Origin: JAMXLO01 sp036265005 | GTDB lineage: Bacteria > Pseudomonadota > Alphaproteobacteria > Acetobacterales > Acetobacteraceae | Length of the DNA: 7,503 nucleotides | Assembly: GCA_036265005.1 (NCBI GenBank) | Contig: DATAPW010000241.1 | Coordinates: 1 to 7,503 of the forward strand | Direction: 5' to 3' | Shown here: positions 1-6,012 of the stretch, one piece after another | Layout of the letters: each line of letters opens with the position of its first letter | Numbering within the stretch: position 1 is the stretch's first letter | The notes under the pieces: generated by a model | Databases searched by the model: none | What the model was told of the DNA's origin: nothing | Seen by the model: the letters and a program-made list of their open reading frames with translations, nothing else | Made by a program: the position numbers and the translations under genes

Positions 1-2
1 GT

Positions 3-851
3 CTGCGTATCGGCGTGCTGCGCCATCTGTTCGAGGATGACGCGCCGATACCGCCGGCCGCGAAGACAGCATTGGAAGCCGCCTTCGACGTGCTGCGCGG
101 CCTCGGCGCCACACTCGAGGACACGCGCATCCGGCCGGCCCAGGTCTATCACGATGTCAAGATTACCGGTGCCGAGAGCGAACTTTACGCCGTGCACGAG
201 CCGGTGCTGCGCGCGCGGCTCAGTGATTTCGGTGAGGATTTCCTTGGCCGAACGCTTGGCGCGCTGCTGATTTCCGGAGCGGATTATGTGCAGGCGTCAC
301 GCTGGCGCCGCGCGCTGGTCGCCGAGATGGCTCCGCTCTACACAAAATACGATGTGCTGGTGACCGCGGGGCCCGGACCGGCACCGCGCCTTGACAGTTG
401 GCGCACGATCAATTTCTGGCAGCGAGCATCGCTGACCACGCCATTCAATGTGCTGGGCGGTCCGGCACTGGCACAGTGCATCGGCTTCACCGACGACGGA
501 TTGCCATTGTCCATGCAGATCGTCGGGCGCCCCTTCGACGATGCGACAGTGCTGCGCGTCGCGCACGCCTACGAAGGCGCGACGCCATGGCGGACCAGGA
601 GACCCATGCTCGACCCGAACACCACCGTCGCCAACACGCTGCCCCCGGTTCCAGAACCCGCACAGCCTGAGATCAACGCGGCGCGGCGCGACGAGATCAC
701 GGCCACCTGCCACCGGGCCGGACTGACGCTGAACGAGCGGCACTTCCAGCAACTCTGCGCAACAGCACCTTACATCGAGGCGATGGTCGGGCGTCTGCGG
801 CGCGACCCGGAATTTTATGAGGAGCCCGCCAGCACCGTTTCGTTCAGCTAG
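3..851 (+). CDS. Amidase signature-family enzyme, 3' part, with C-terminal extension
   Basis: This is the C-terminal 282 residues of an amidase-signature (AS) hydrolase, a family that cleaves amide bonds with a Ser-cisSer-Lys triad. The frame is open to the window's left edge and begins LRIGVLRHLFED, a typical AS mid-protein segment, so the gene starts upstream. The Gly/Ser-rich signature and the catalytic residues lie outside the window. Visible family marks are ADYVQASRWRR, YDVLVTAGPGPAP, then TPFNVLGGPALAQC and GFTDDGLPLSMQIVGRPFDD, ending RVAHAYEGATPW. The normal AS domain ends near base 605. About 80 further residues follow (606-848), with a predicted helical stretch around GLTLNERHFQQLCATAPYIE and an EEPASTVSF end. 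That tail could help bind a partner or replace a small GatC/AtzG-like subunit, which is inference. The gene converges on the next gene with 28 bases between stops. Substrate unknown. Confidence 0.93.
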   Translation: MRIGVLRHLFEDDAPIPPAAKTALEAAFDVLRGLGATLEDTRIRPAQVYHDVKITGAESELYAVHEPVLRARLSDFGEDFLGRTLGALLISGADYVQASRWRRALVAEMAPLYTKYDVLVTAGPGPAPRLDSWRTINFWQRASLTTPFNVLGGPALAQCIGFTDDGLPLSMQIVGRPFDDATVLRVAHAYEGATPWRTRRPMLDPNTTVANTLPPVPEPAQPEINAARRDEITATCHRAGLTLNERHFQQLCATAPYIEAMVGRLRRDPEFYEEPASTVSFS

Positions 852-879
852 GGAAGCCCGGCCATAAAGCTCCGCGGTG

Positions 880-1824
880 CTATGCGCCAACCAACGGGAT
901 CACTTCGGCAGCAAAGCGCTGCAGGCGCGCAATACTCTCGGCGATGGACTCGCCGCGGAAGTCGAGGATCAGTTCGTGCACGCCGATGGCTGCAAATGAA
1001 CGGATGTCACCGGCGATGTCCTCCGCATTGCCAGAGAAGCTTCGGCGAGTGCCGTCGCGATCGGGGATGGCGGTGTCGTAAAGCGGGGCCTTGTAGGAGA
1101 TGGTGAGCGCCGAGAAATCGCGCCCCTCAGCTTCGGTCAGGCGCTTCAGCGTATCCAGGTGCGCCCGCATTTCCTGCGGCGGCAGCGGTGAGGCGGCGAT
1201 GGCGCCCACAGGATGCCAGCCATCGCCGTGCCGCGCAGTGCGGCGCAAGGCCGCCCGCGAATGACCGCCGACCCAGATGGGCGGATGCGGCTTCTGCAGC
1301 GGGAATGGCTCGGCGCGGATATTGGCATAACGGTAGTATTCGCCAGTAAAGCTGGCAGGTGACTGGGTCCAGAGCTGCTTGAATATGGCAATCCACTCAT
1401 CGGCCACGGCGCCGCGCTTGTCGAAGTCGGGACTGCCCAACGCCTCGAATTCCTCTTTCAACCAGCCGACACCCACGCCCAGCGTGACACGCCCGCCTGA
1501 CAGCACATCAAGCGACGCGACGATTTTCGCGGTCAGTACCGGGTTCCGGTAGGGCAGCACCAGCACGGACGTCACCAGGCGCAGCCGTTCCGTCGCACCC
1601 GCGACCACGCCGAGGATGGAAAAGGTCTCCAGCGCGTCCCCGCCACCGGGATGCCTGCGGTCAAGCGTGTACGGATAGATCGATTCGCTTTCGACCGGAA
1701 AGACGATGTGGTCTGCGATCATCGCGGAGTGAAGTCCAAGCCGCTCGCCCTCGCGTGCCAGGGCGAGCACGCCGTCTCGCGTGGCGGTGGGGCCACGGGT
1801 TGGGAGATAGAAGCCGTAGCGCAC
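880..1824 (-). CDS. LLM-class F420-dependent-type oxidoreductase (luciferase-like monooxygenase family)
   Basis: This is a cytoplasmic TIM-barrel oxidoreductase of the bacterial luciferase-like superfamily, 314 residues, the usual length. It best resembles the subgroup commonly annotated as F420-dependent (TIGR03619-like). Members use F420 or FMN to oxidise or reduce small organic substrates, and the cofactor here is not proven by sequence. Diagnostic stretches are the N-terminal strand YGFYLPTRGP (residues 3-12), ADHI at 38-41, LPYRNPVLTAKIVASLDVLS at 90-109, GGRVTLGVGVGWLKEEFEALG at about 110-130, PHPPIWVGG at 179-187, and HGDGWHPVG at 199-207. The start codon is GTG (CAC on the plus strand at 1822-1824). 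An AAAGGAA ribosome site (plus 1833-1839) lies 8 bases upstream, and the N-terminus matches the family. It is transcribed divergently from the SDR gene, with 157 bases between the two starts, and convergently to the amidase. A role in the same catabolic cluster is inferred. Confidence 0.94.
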   Translation of the reverse strand: MRYGFYLPTRGPTATRDGVLALAREGERLGLHSAMIADHIVFPVESESIYPYTLDRRHPGGGDALETFSILGVVAGATERLRLVTSVLVLPYRNPVLTAKIVASLDVLSGGRVTLGVGVGWLKEEFEALGSPDFDKRGAVADEWIAIFKQLWTQSPASFTGEYYRYANIRAEPFPLQKPHPPIWVGGHSRAALRRTARHGDGWHPVGAIAASPLPPQEMRAHLDTLKRLTEAEGRDFSALTISYKAPLYDTAIPDRDGTRRSFSGNAEDIAGDIRSFAAIGVHELILDFRGESIAESIARLQRFAAEVIPLVGA

Positions 1825-1981
1825 GATCCGGGTTCCTTTCAGGACGTAGACGATCCTGGTCGGCGATCCGGCAGTTTGGCAATGCTCACGGCATCACGCG
1901 CCATGTACTCAGGTGCGATTTGCCGTCGGAAATTCCGCTGCGTAAGCTTTCAGCCAAGGGGTGGAAGCGGAGTCCAACGAT
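1825..1981. promoter_or_regulatory. Divergent intergenic region with short repeats, possible shared promoter/operator
   Basis: This 157-base gap separates two divergent starts, so promoters for both genes should lie in it, although I see no convincing -35/-10 pair. It holds an imperfect 11-base direct repeat, ACGATCCGGGT (1823-1833) and ACGATCCTGGT (1850-1860), plus a weaker third copy at 1863-1873. The first copy overlaps the GTG start of the minus-strand gene. A short inverted repeat, CGGAA-A-TTCCG (1927-1937), sits about 45 bases before the SDR start. These could be regulator sites, but each is short enough to arise by chance. Confidence 0.3.
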
Positions 1982-2785
1982 ATGAACCGTCTCGACGGCA
2001 AGGTTGCCCTCATTTCCGGTGCGGCGCGTGGCATCGGCGGGGAGACCGCTCGACTGATGGCCCAGGCCGGTGCCAGGCTGGTAGTCGGCGACGTGCTCGA
2101 CGATCGCGGACGCCATACCGTCGCTGCCATCACAGCCGCCGGCGGGCAGGCCGAGTACATCCATCTGGACGTGACACAGGAGGCGGCCTGGACCGCTGCC
2201 ATTGACCTCGCAGTCGGCCAATTCGGCAAGCTCGATATCCTGGTCAACAACGCCGGCGTCTTCGTGGGCAAGGGGATCGAGGAGATCAGCCTGGACGAAT
2301 GGAACAGGCTCGTTGGGGTGAACATGACCGGCGTGTTCCTGGGGACCAGGCTGGCCGCGCCGGCACTGCGCGAGGCAGCAAAATCCAGCGAGCATGGCAG
2401 CGCCATTGTCAACCTTGCCTCTATCGCCGGTATCGTCGGCTCGCAGCTCGATCCGCTGTATTCGATGACCAAAGGCGGCGTCACGCTGTTCACCAAGTCG
2501 GCAGCGCTCGAGTTTGCCCGCAAGGGCTATAGGATTCGCGTCAATTCGATCCACCCCGGCGTTATCCAGACCGAGATGGGCGAGCAGACCTTCGTCGCGC
2601 GAGCGCAACGCTCTGGCGCTAACGACACCGCGAAGGTACGGCAGGCCGTGACCGATACGGTTCCCTCGGGACGTCTGGGTGTGCCGATGGACATCGCGAA
2701 GGCCATCGTATTCCTGGCCTCGGACGATTCCGGCTACATGAATGGTGCCGGTCTCGTCGTCGACGGCGGCGCAACCGCGATGTGA
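1982..2785 (+). CDS. SDR-family NAD(P)-dependent oxidoreductase
   Basis: This is a classical short-chain dehydrogenase/reductase, 267 residues, which interconverts a hydroxyl and a carbonyl group in the cytoplasm. The Rossmann glycine motif SGAARGIG is at residues 12-19, with Ser in place of the more usual Thr. D37 at the end of the second strand (VVGDV) suggests NAD(H) preference. D63 (HLDV) contacts adenine, and NNAG is at 89-92. The catalytic tetrad is N114, S147 (NLASIAG), Y160 and K164 (YSMTK). HPG follows at 191-193, and the C-terminus GAGLVVDGGATAM closes the fold normally. I chose ATG 1982 over the upstream in-frame GTG at 1961. A GCGGAG site lies 9 bases before it, and MNRLDGKVALISG is the canonical N-terminus. 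The MmgE/PrpD gene begins 16 bases after the stop, so the two are likely co-transcribed. The substrate cannot be deduced. Confidence 0.97.
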   Translation: MNRLDGKVALISGAARGIGGETARLMAQAGARLVVGDVLDDRGRHTVAAITAAGGQAEYIHLDVTQEAAWTAAIDLAVGQFGKLDILVNNAGVFVGKGIEEISLDEWNRLVGVNMTGVFLGTRLAAPALREAAKSSEHGSAIVNLASIAGIVGSQLDPLYSMTKGGVTLFTKSAALEFARKGYRIRVNSIHPGVIQTEMGEQTFVARAQRSGANDTAKVRQAVTDTVPSGRLGVPMDIAKAIVFLASDDSGYMNGAGLVVDGGATAM

Positions 2786-2801
2786 CGCGAGGGTCGCACC
2801 C

Positions 2802-4166
2802 GTGACGCAGCAGATCGAAGAACTCGCGGCATTCGTCGCCACGGCGACGTGGGAGGATGTTCCGGCCTCCGTGCAGCAGCACACCAGGCTCGTGCTGCTC
2901 GATACGTTTGGCGTGATCCTGGCCGGCTCAGAGCGGCCCGAAGTTCGCCGGCTCCGCGAGCAGCTTGGCTCGGGCAGCGGCGCCACGGTCCACGCGCGCG
3001 GTTTCCCTTCGCACGACCCGCGGACCGCCGCGTTGCTGAATGGCACCGCCGGACGCTCGATCGAACTGTGTGAGGGCCTGCGGCTCGTCTCGGGTCAGGC
3101 CGCCATGCAGGTGCTGCCAGCCGTGTTGGCAGTCGGCGAGCAGGCACGGAGCTCCGGCCGCGACATGCTGACGGCTCTGCTGCTTGGCTACGACGTCGCC
3201 GCCCGGCTCGCCGGCGGGTTCACGCCGCGGCCCCTGGCCCATCAGAACGGGCAGGTGTCGCTGTTGGCGGCGGCAGCCGCGGCGGCGCGCCTGCGCGGCC
3301 TGGATGCGAGCGGGATCAGCCGAGCGATGCGCATCGCCACGACGCTGCTGCTGACACCCAGCTACACCAATGCGGTAGCCGGCGCGACCGTGCTGAATGT
3401 TGCAGGGGGCATGAGCGGCTTTGCCGGCGCGCTGGCTCCTGAACTGGCGCTCGCTGGCTTCGAGGCACAGGGCGACGCGGTCGAGCAGGCACTGGGCCAG
3501 CTGGTCGGCGAACGTTTCGACGACGGCGGTCTGTTGGACGATCTCGGCGCAACCTGGCACATCGTGCGTAACTACTTTCGGCTCTACGCCTGCTGCAACC
3601 CGATCCATCCGGCGCTCGATTGCCTGCTACAGGCACTGGCCGGATTGCAGCCGCGCCCCGATGAGATCGCGCACATCGACTTCGCCACCTATCGGTTCGC
3701 TTCGGTGATGTGCAATCCCGACCCGCCGAATTTCTTTGCCTCGAAGTATTCGCTGCCACATGTTGCAGCCACCATGGTGGTGCGGGGGCACGCGGGACAC
3801 ACAGCGCTCGACGATACGGCGGTGCACGACCCTGCGGTCGTCGCGCTTCGTCACCGCGTCACGGTCACCGAGGATCCGGCTATGAGCGCGGTGGCGCCGC
3901 GGCTTCGGCCGGCGCGCGTGACCGTGGTTCTTACCGACGGCCGCAGCGTGACCCACGCCTGCGACAGCCACAGGGGTGATTTTCACCAGCCCTTCGCCGA
4001 GGGCGAGCTACGCGACAAGTTCCGCGAGCTGGCCGGTACCGTGCTGACGCAGGAGGGCGTGGGGCTGGTGGAACAGGCGGTCGATCGCTGCGAGCATTGG
4101 GACAATGTCGATGTGCTGACAACGCTGTGTCGTCTGCATGGGCGGACGCCGTTTGGCGGCGAATAA
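2802..4166 (+). CDS. MmgE/PrpD family protein
   Basis: This 454-residue protein belongs to the MmgE/PrpD family, whose members include 2-methylcitrate dehydratase, cis-aconitate decarboxylase and iminodisuccinate epimerase. It has the usual two-part layout. A large all-alpha domain spans residues 1 to about 265, with LLDTFGVILAGSE at 32-44, LLNGTAGRSIELCEG at 78-92, LLGYDVAARLAGGF at 127-140 and an Ala-rich helix near 152-164. The second domain begins around NYFRLYACCNPIHPALD (257-273) and includes SKYSLPHVAATM (314-325). The start is GTG 2802, with GCGAGGG 8 bases upstream. An earlier in-frame ATG at 2742 would overlap the SDR gene by 44 bases and add a 20-residue non-family leader. The usual D-x-D-D/GHPG motif is replaced here by ELCEGLRLVSGQAA, and the Lys of the NYFKLHACC-type motif is Arg, so the chemistry may differ from PrpD. 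It sits 16 bases after the SDR gene, likely in one operon. Substrate unknown. Confidence 0.95.
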   Translation: MTQQIEELAAFVATATWEDVPASVQQHTRLVLLDTFGVILAGSERPEVRRLREQLGSGSGATVHARGFPSHDPRTAALLNGTAGRSIELCEGLRLVSGQAAMQVLPAVLAVGEQARSSGRDMLTALLLGYDVAARLAGGFTPRPLAHQNGQVSLLAAAAAAARLRGLDASGISRAMRIATTLLLTPSYTNAVAGATVLNVAGGMSGFAGALAPELALAGFEAQGDAVEQALGQLVGERFDDGGLLDDLGATWHIVRNYFRLYACCNPIHPALDCLLQALAGLQPRPDEIAHIDFATYRFASVMCNPDPPNFFASKYSLPHVAATMVVRGHAGHTALDDTAVHDPAVVALRHRVTVTEDPAMSAVAPRLRPARVTVVLTDGRSVTHACDSHRGDFHQPFAEGELRDKFRELAGTVLTQEGVGLVEQAVDRCEHWDNVDVLTTLCRLHGRTPFGGE

Positions 4167-4181
4167 GGTTTGAAAAGTTTG

Positions 4182-4236
4182 AAGGAGTTTGGTCACGATG
4201 CACGCATCCATCCTGGTTTGCGGTCTTACCAGCTGA
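4182..4236 (+). other. Strong ribosome site leading to a 12-codon ORF
   Basis: AAGGAG (4182-4187) stands 10 bases before ATG 4198, but the frame stops after 12 codons (MHASILVCGLTS). It lies just after the MmgE/PrpD stop, within a short run of GTTTGAA-like repeats (4168-4174, 4177-4183, with GTTTGG at 4187-4192). It could be the broken start of a lost third operon gene or mere chance. I see no continuing frame that resembles a known protein before the DUF1697 start. Confidence 0.25.
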
Positions 4237-4378
4237 TCGAACTGAAGCATCAGCTTTGCTCCGATGGGCGTCATTCGAATGAGTCGGTCGACGTCCCGGC
4301 AGCGGACGCTCTGCAAACACCCCGGCGATGGGTGGCTTCTTGCGGGTACGGTCCTGGGCGATACACTTGCAAGCCGAC

Positions 4379-4888
4379 ATGGCCGTGTATGTCGCCCTTC
4401 TGAGAGCCGTGAATGTAGGCGGCACCGGCAAGCTGCCGATGGCGCGGTTGTTGGAGCTTTGCGCCGACGCAGGGTTGGCCGACGCACGCACCTATATTGC
4501 CAGCGGCAACGTGATCTTTCGAAGTGCTGCTTCCGAACGAGCGGTGCGGGGTGCGCTGGAGGCGCGGCTTCACGCTTATGCGAGGAAGCCCATCGGCGTG
4601 CTTGTTCGATCGGCCGCCGAAATCGCGAAGTTGGTGACCGACAATCCATTTGCGGATAAGCCGGGCAATCGCGTCATGGCGCTTTTCACGGATGACAAGC
4701 TCCCGAAACACCCGTTGGAAGGAGCCGTCGGCATTCGCAATGAGGATGTGCGTTTGGGACGGCGCGCGCTGTTCGTGTTCTACCCTGACGGGATGGCCAG
4801 GACCCGCCTGCGCCTGCCCAGCGAGCGCAACGGAACGGCGCGCAACATGAACACCGTCGCCAAGCTGGCCGAACTGGCGGGCACATGA
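4379..4888 (+). CDS. DUF1697 domain-containing protein
   Basis: This is a 169-residue protein of the DUF1697 family, widespread small soluble bacterial proteins of unknown function. Its length is about the family norm and the domain fills the whole protein. Hallmarks are YVALLRAVNVGGTGKLPM at residues 4-21, TYIASGNVIFRS at 38-49, DNPF at 88-91, MALFTDD at 100-106, and GTARNMNTVAKLAEL at 152-166. I chose ATG 4379 because the family N-terminus (MxxYVALLRAVNVGG) begins exactly there. The frame is open back to an ATG at 4328, but those 17 residues are not family-like. No good ribosome site precedes 4379. A gap of 212 bases separates it from the MmgE/PrpD gene, so it is probably its own transcription unit and unrelated to the catabolic genes. 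The enzymatic role, if any, is unknown. Confidence 0.9.
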   Translation: MAVYVALLRAVNVGGTGKLPMARLLELCADAGLADARTYIASGNVIFRSAASERAVRGALEARLHAYARKPIGVLVRSAAEIAKLVTDNPFADKPGNRVMALFTDDKLPKHPLEGAVGIRNEDVRLGRRALFVFYPDGMARTRLRLPSERNGTARNMNTVAKLAELAGT

Positions 4889-4925
4889 GACAGGTGCCGG
4901 CTGACGAGAGAGCGGCTGGTTCGAT

Positions 4926-4955
4926 CCGCTGCTTGCAGCAGCGGTGCAAGCCGCT
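4926..4955. other. Overlapping alternative stem-loops after the DUF1697 gene
   Basis: Three perfect inverted repeats share bases. CCGCTGC (4926-4932) pairs with GCAGCGG (4938-4944). GCTTGCA (4931-4937) pairs with TGCAAGC (4945-4951). AGCGG (4940-4944) pairs with CCGCT (4951-4955). The first and second cannot form together. The element starts 38 bases past the DUF1697 stop and could help end its transcript, but no T-run follows, so a standard intrinsic terminator is not supported. Confidence 0.35.
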
Positions 4956-5061
4956 TCCGGCCCGCGGAAAGGGTTGAGCCCACCTGTTGCTTTGAGACGG
5001 GCGCCACAACCTTTTGTGCAGCCGTCGGCCCAAATTCCGTTCACTTTGGACTTGCTCTGCC

Positions 5062-5226
5062 ATGCGCCAGGAACCTGACCCCGGACGACTCATCTCGCGC
5101 GCCTTCCGTCAGGACGATGCTCAGTCCTGCATCGCCCGGGAATATGGCTTTGCGTCCTGGGCCCGCCTGTTCGCCAATCCATTCGGCCGCGTCGCCGCCT
5201 GCCGCTGCCAGAACGTGAATCGGTGA
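5062..5226 (+). pseudogene. Short fragment resembling the N-terminal region of ankyrin-repeat proteins
   Basis: This is a 54-residue frame from ATG 5062. Its core, DDAQSCIAREYGFASWARL, matches the LxDAQxxIAREYGFxSWxxL segment commonly seen near the N-terminus of bacterial ankyrin-repeat-domain proteins. Nothing after it looks like an ankyrin repeat: the frame goes on NPFGRVAACRCQNVNR and stops. I see no good ribosome site. It is therefore most likely a remnant of a larger gene, though a genuine tiny protein cannot be excluded. The match is from memory of the family pattern, not from a search. Confidence 0.4.
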
Positions 5227-5592
5227 TGCCAAGGCGGCCGAGCCAAGGTTGGGAGAGAACAGAGGCCCGCTCTGAAATAATTGCCCCGCCGCCTGCACAG
5301 GTTTTCGGCCGTCATGGCGGATTTTTGCCTTACGATACCACTAAAGTTGAGCTTGGTTGGATAACGGCAGCTTACCACCTAACCATCTCGGTCAGCTCGA
5401 ATAGCTTTACGGCCGAAATCACTGGTGACGACCGCCCAACGGAGACTCAACACAGCTTCCTCACATTGGGTTGGGTGAACGGTTATCGGGCCGTTAAACA
5501 CCTGACCCAGAACCAAAACTGTTAGGCTTTCAGATGTCGGTCATTTTAGCCTCGTCCCTGCGCTCATTGCTCTTTGCCCAGGAGAACTGAAG
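5227..5592 (+). other. Gene-poor stretch with lower GC
   Basis: Hand counts of bases 5341-5520 give about half G+C, against about 73% in a sampled 60-base block of the MmgE/PrpD gene. One frame is open from GTG 5223/ATG 5226 to a TAG at 5523-5525 (about 100 residues, containing GWITAAYHLTISVSS). It has no recognisable motif and no ribosome site, and its ATG overlaps the stop of the preceding fragment (TGATG). I do not call it a gene. An 18-codon ORF (5534-5590) closes the region. Confidence 0.4.
5534..5590 (+). other. 18-residue ORF directly before the CxxC protein gene
   Basis: ATG 5534 opens the frame MSVILASSLRSLLFAQEN, whose TGA (5588-5590) ends two bases before the GTG start of the next gene. 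The ribosome site of that next gene (CAGGAG) lies inside its last codons. The arrangement would allow translational coupling or a leader role. It may equally be the tail of a lost upstream gene, because its own ribosome site is weak (TTAGG, 5522-5526). Confidence 0.25.
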
Positions 5593-6012
5593 GTGGCAGT
5601 GACCCGGCCATGCACAGGTTGTGGCGGACAGAAGACTGTTGTTCGTGAACTCACCAGGAAATTTCCAGAGGGTATACGGACATATGGCAAACGATCCGCA
5701 CCATGCATTGGTTGCGGCGGCATCGGCGAGTTCAGCGCGCCAGATCTGGCGGCAATTCTCGCGGTAACAGTGGAAAACGATGGGACGCTGCGTAGCAACC
5801 GGCGATCCCGACCCGAAAACCCTCGCACCTACTACGTGTGGAACATGGCGCGCGTAATCCGCGGGGCCGATCTCGTCTTGCTGAAGAAAGTGCTTGCCGG
5901 CCTCGGTGGCGATCCTTGGGTGGGGGAACTTGATCAGATCGCGCGGGCCTTGGCACCGCGGGTCGTGTCGACAAGCTCGTGGCCCCGGCGCGGTGTCAGC
6001 GTGGCGAAGTAG
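5593..6012 (+). CDS. Small protein with two CxxC pairs, putative zinc ribbon
   Basis: This is a 139-residue protein that I do not recognise. Two near-repeated knuckles, CTGCGG (C7, C10) and CIGCGGIG (C38, C41), form a four-cysteine set with 27 residues between pairs. They resemble the CxxCxGxG elements of DnaJ-type zinc fingers, so zinc binding is a reasonable inference, but no J-domain is present. The C-terminal half has a likely helical stretch (ADLVLLKKVLAGLGG, 92-106) and a DQIARALAPR segment (114-123). The start GTG 5593 has CAGGAG 8 bases upstream. A second GTG at 5599 would still keep C7. Codons become more G/C-ending in the second half. The opposite strand is also open over this interval (5530-6105), but its product lacks motifs. 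A role in nucleic-acid or protein binding is speculative. Confidence 0.6.
   Translation: MAVTRPCTGCGGQKTVVRELTRKFPEGIRTYGKRSAPCIGCGGIGEFSAPDLAAILAVTVENDGTLRSNRRSRPENPRTYYVWNMARVIRGADLVLLKKVLAGLGGDPWVGELDQIARALAPRVVSTSSWPRRGVSVAK

Noticed and set aside
1870..1890. Sigma-54-like TGGCA...GGCA pattern in the divergent gap
   Set aside because: The spacing between the GG and GC elements is 11, not the required 10, so it does not fit a -24/-12 promoter.
1886..3046. Long minus-strand ORF of 386 codons
   Set aside because: It is antisense to the SDR and the start of the MmgE/PrpD gene, both of which have full family motifs and good ribosome sites. Its own product has no recognisable motif.
4147..4161. 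CGCCG-TTTGG-CGGCG hairpin at the end of the MmgE/PrpD gene
   Set aside because: It is only 5 bp, lies inside the coding sequence and has no T-run, so it is likely chance in GC-rich DNA.
2928..4649. Several minus-strand ORFs opposite the MmgE/PrpD gene (for example 2928-3608, 3931-4491, 4008-4649)
   Set aside because: They are high-GC antisense shadows with Arg/Pro/Ala-rich products and no motifs.
4926..4951. Intrinsic terminator
   Set aside because: Good stems are present but no U-tract follows, so I report alternative hairpins and not a terminator.
4271..5044. Minus-strand ORF of 257 codons
   Set aside because: It covers the DUF1697 gene in antisense. The plus-strand gene has clear family signatures and the antisense product does not.
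5223..5525. Plus-strand ORF of about 100 codons
   Set aside because: There is no ribosome site, no recognised motif, low GC, and its start overlaps a pseudogene stop. Not supported as a gene.
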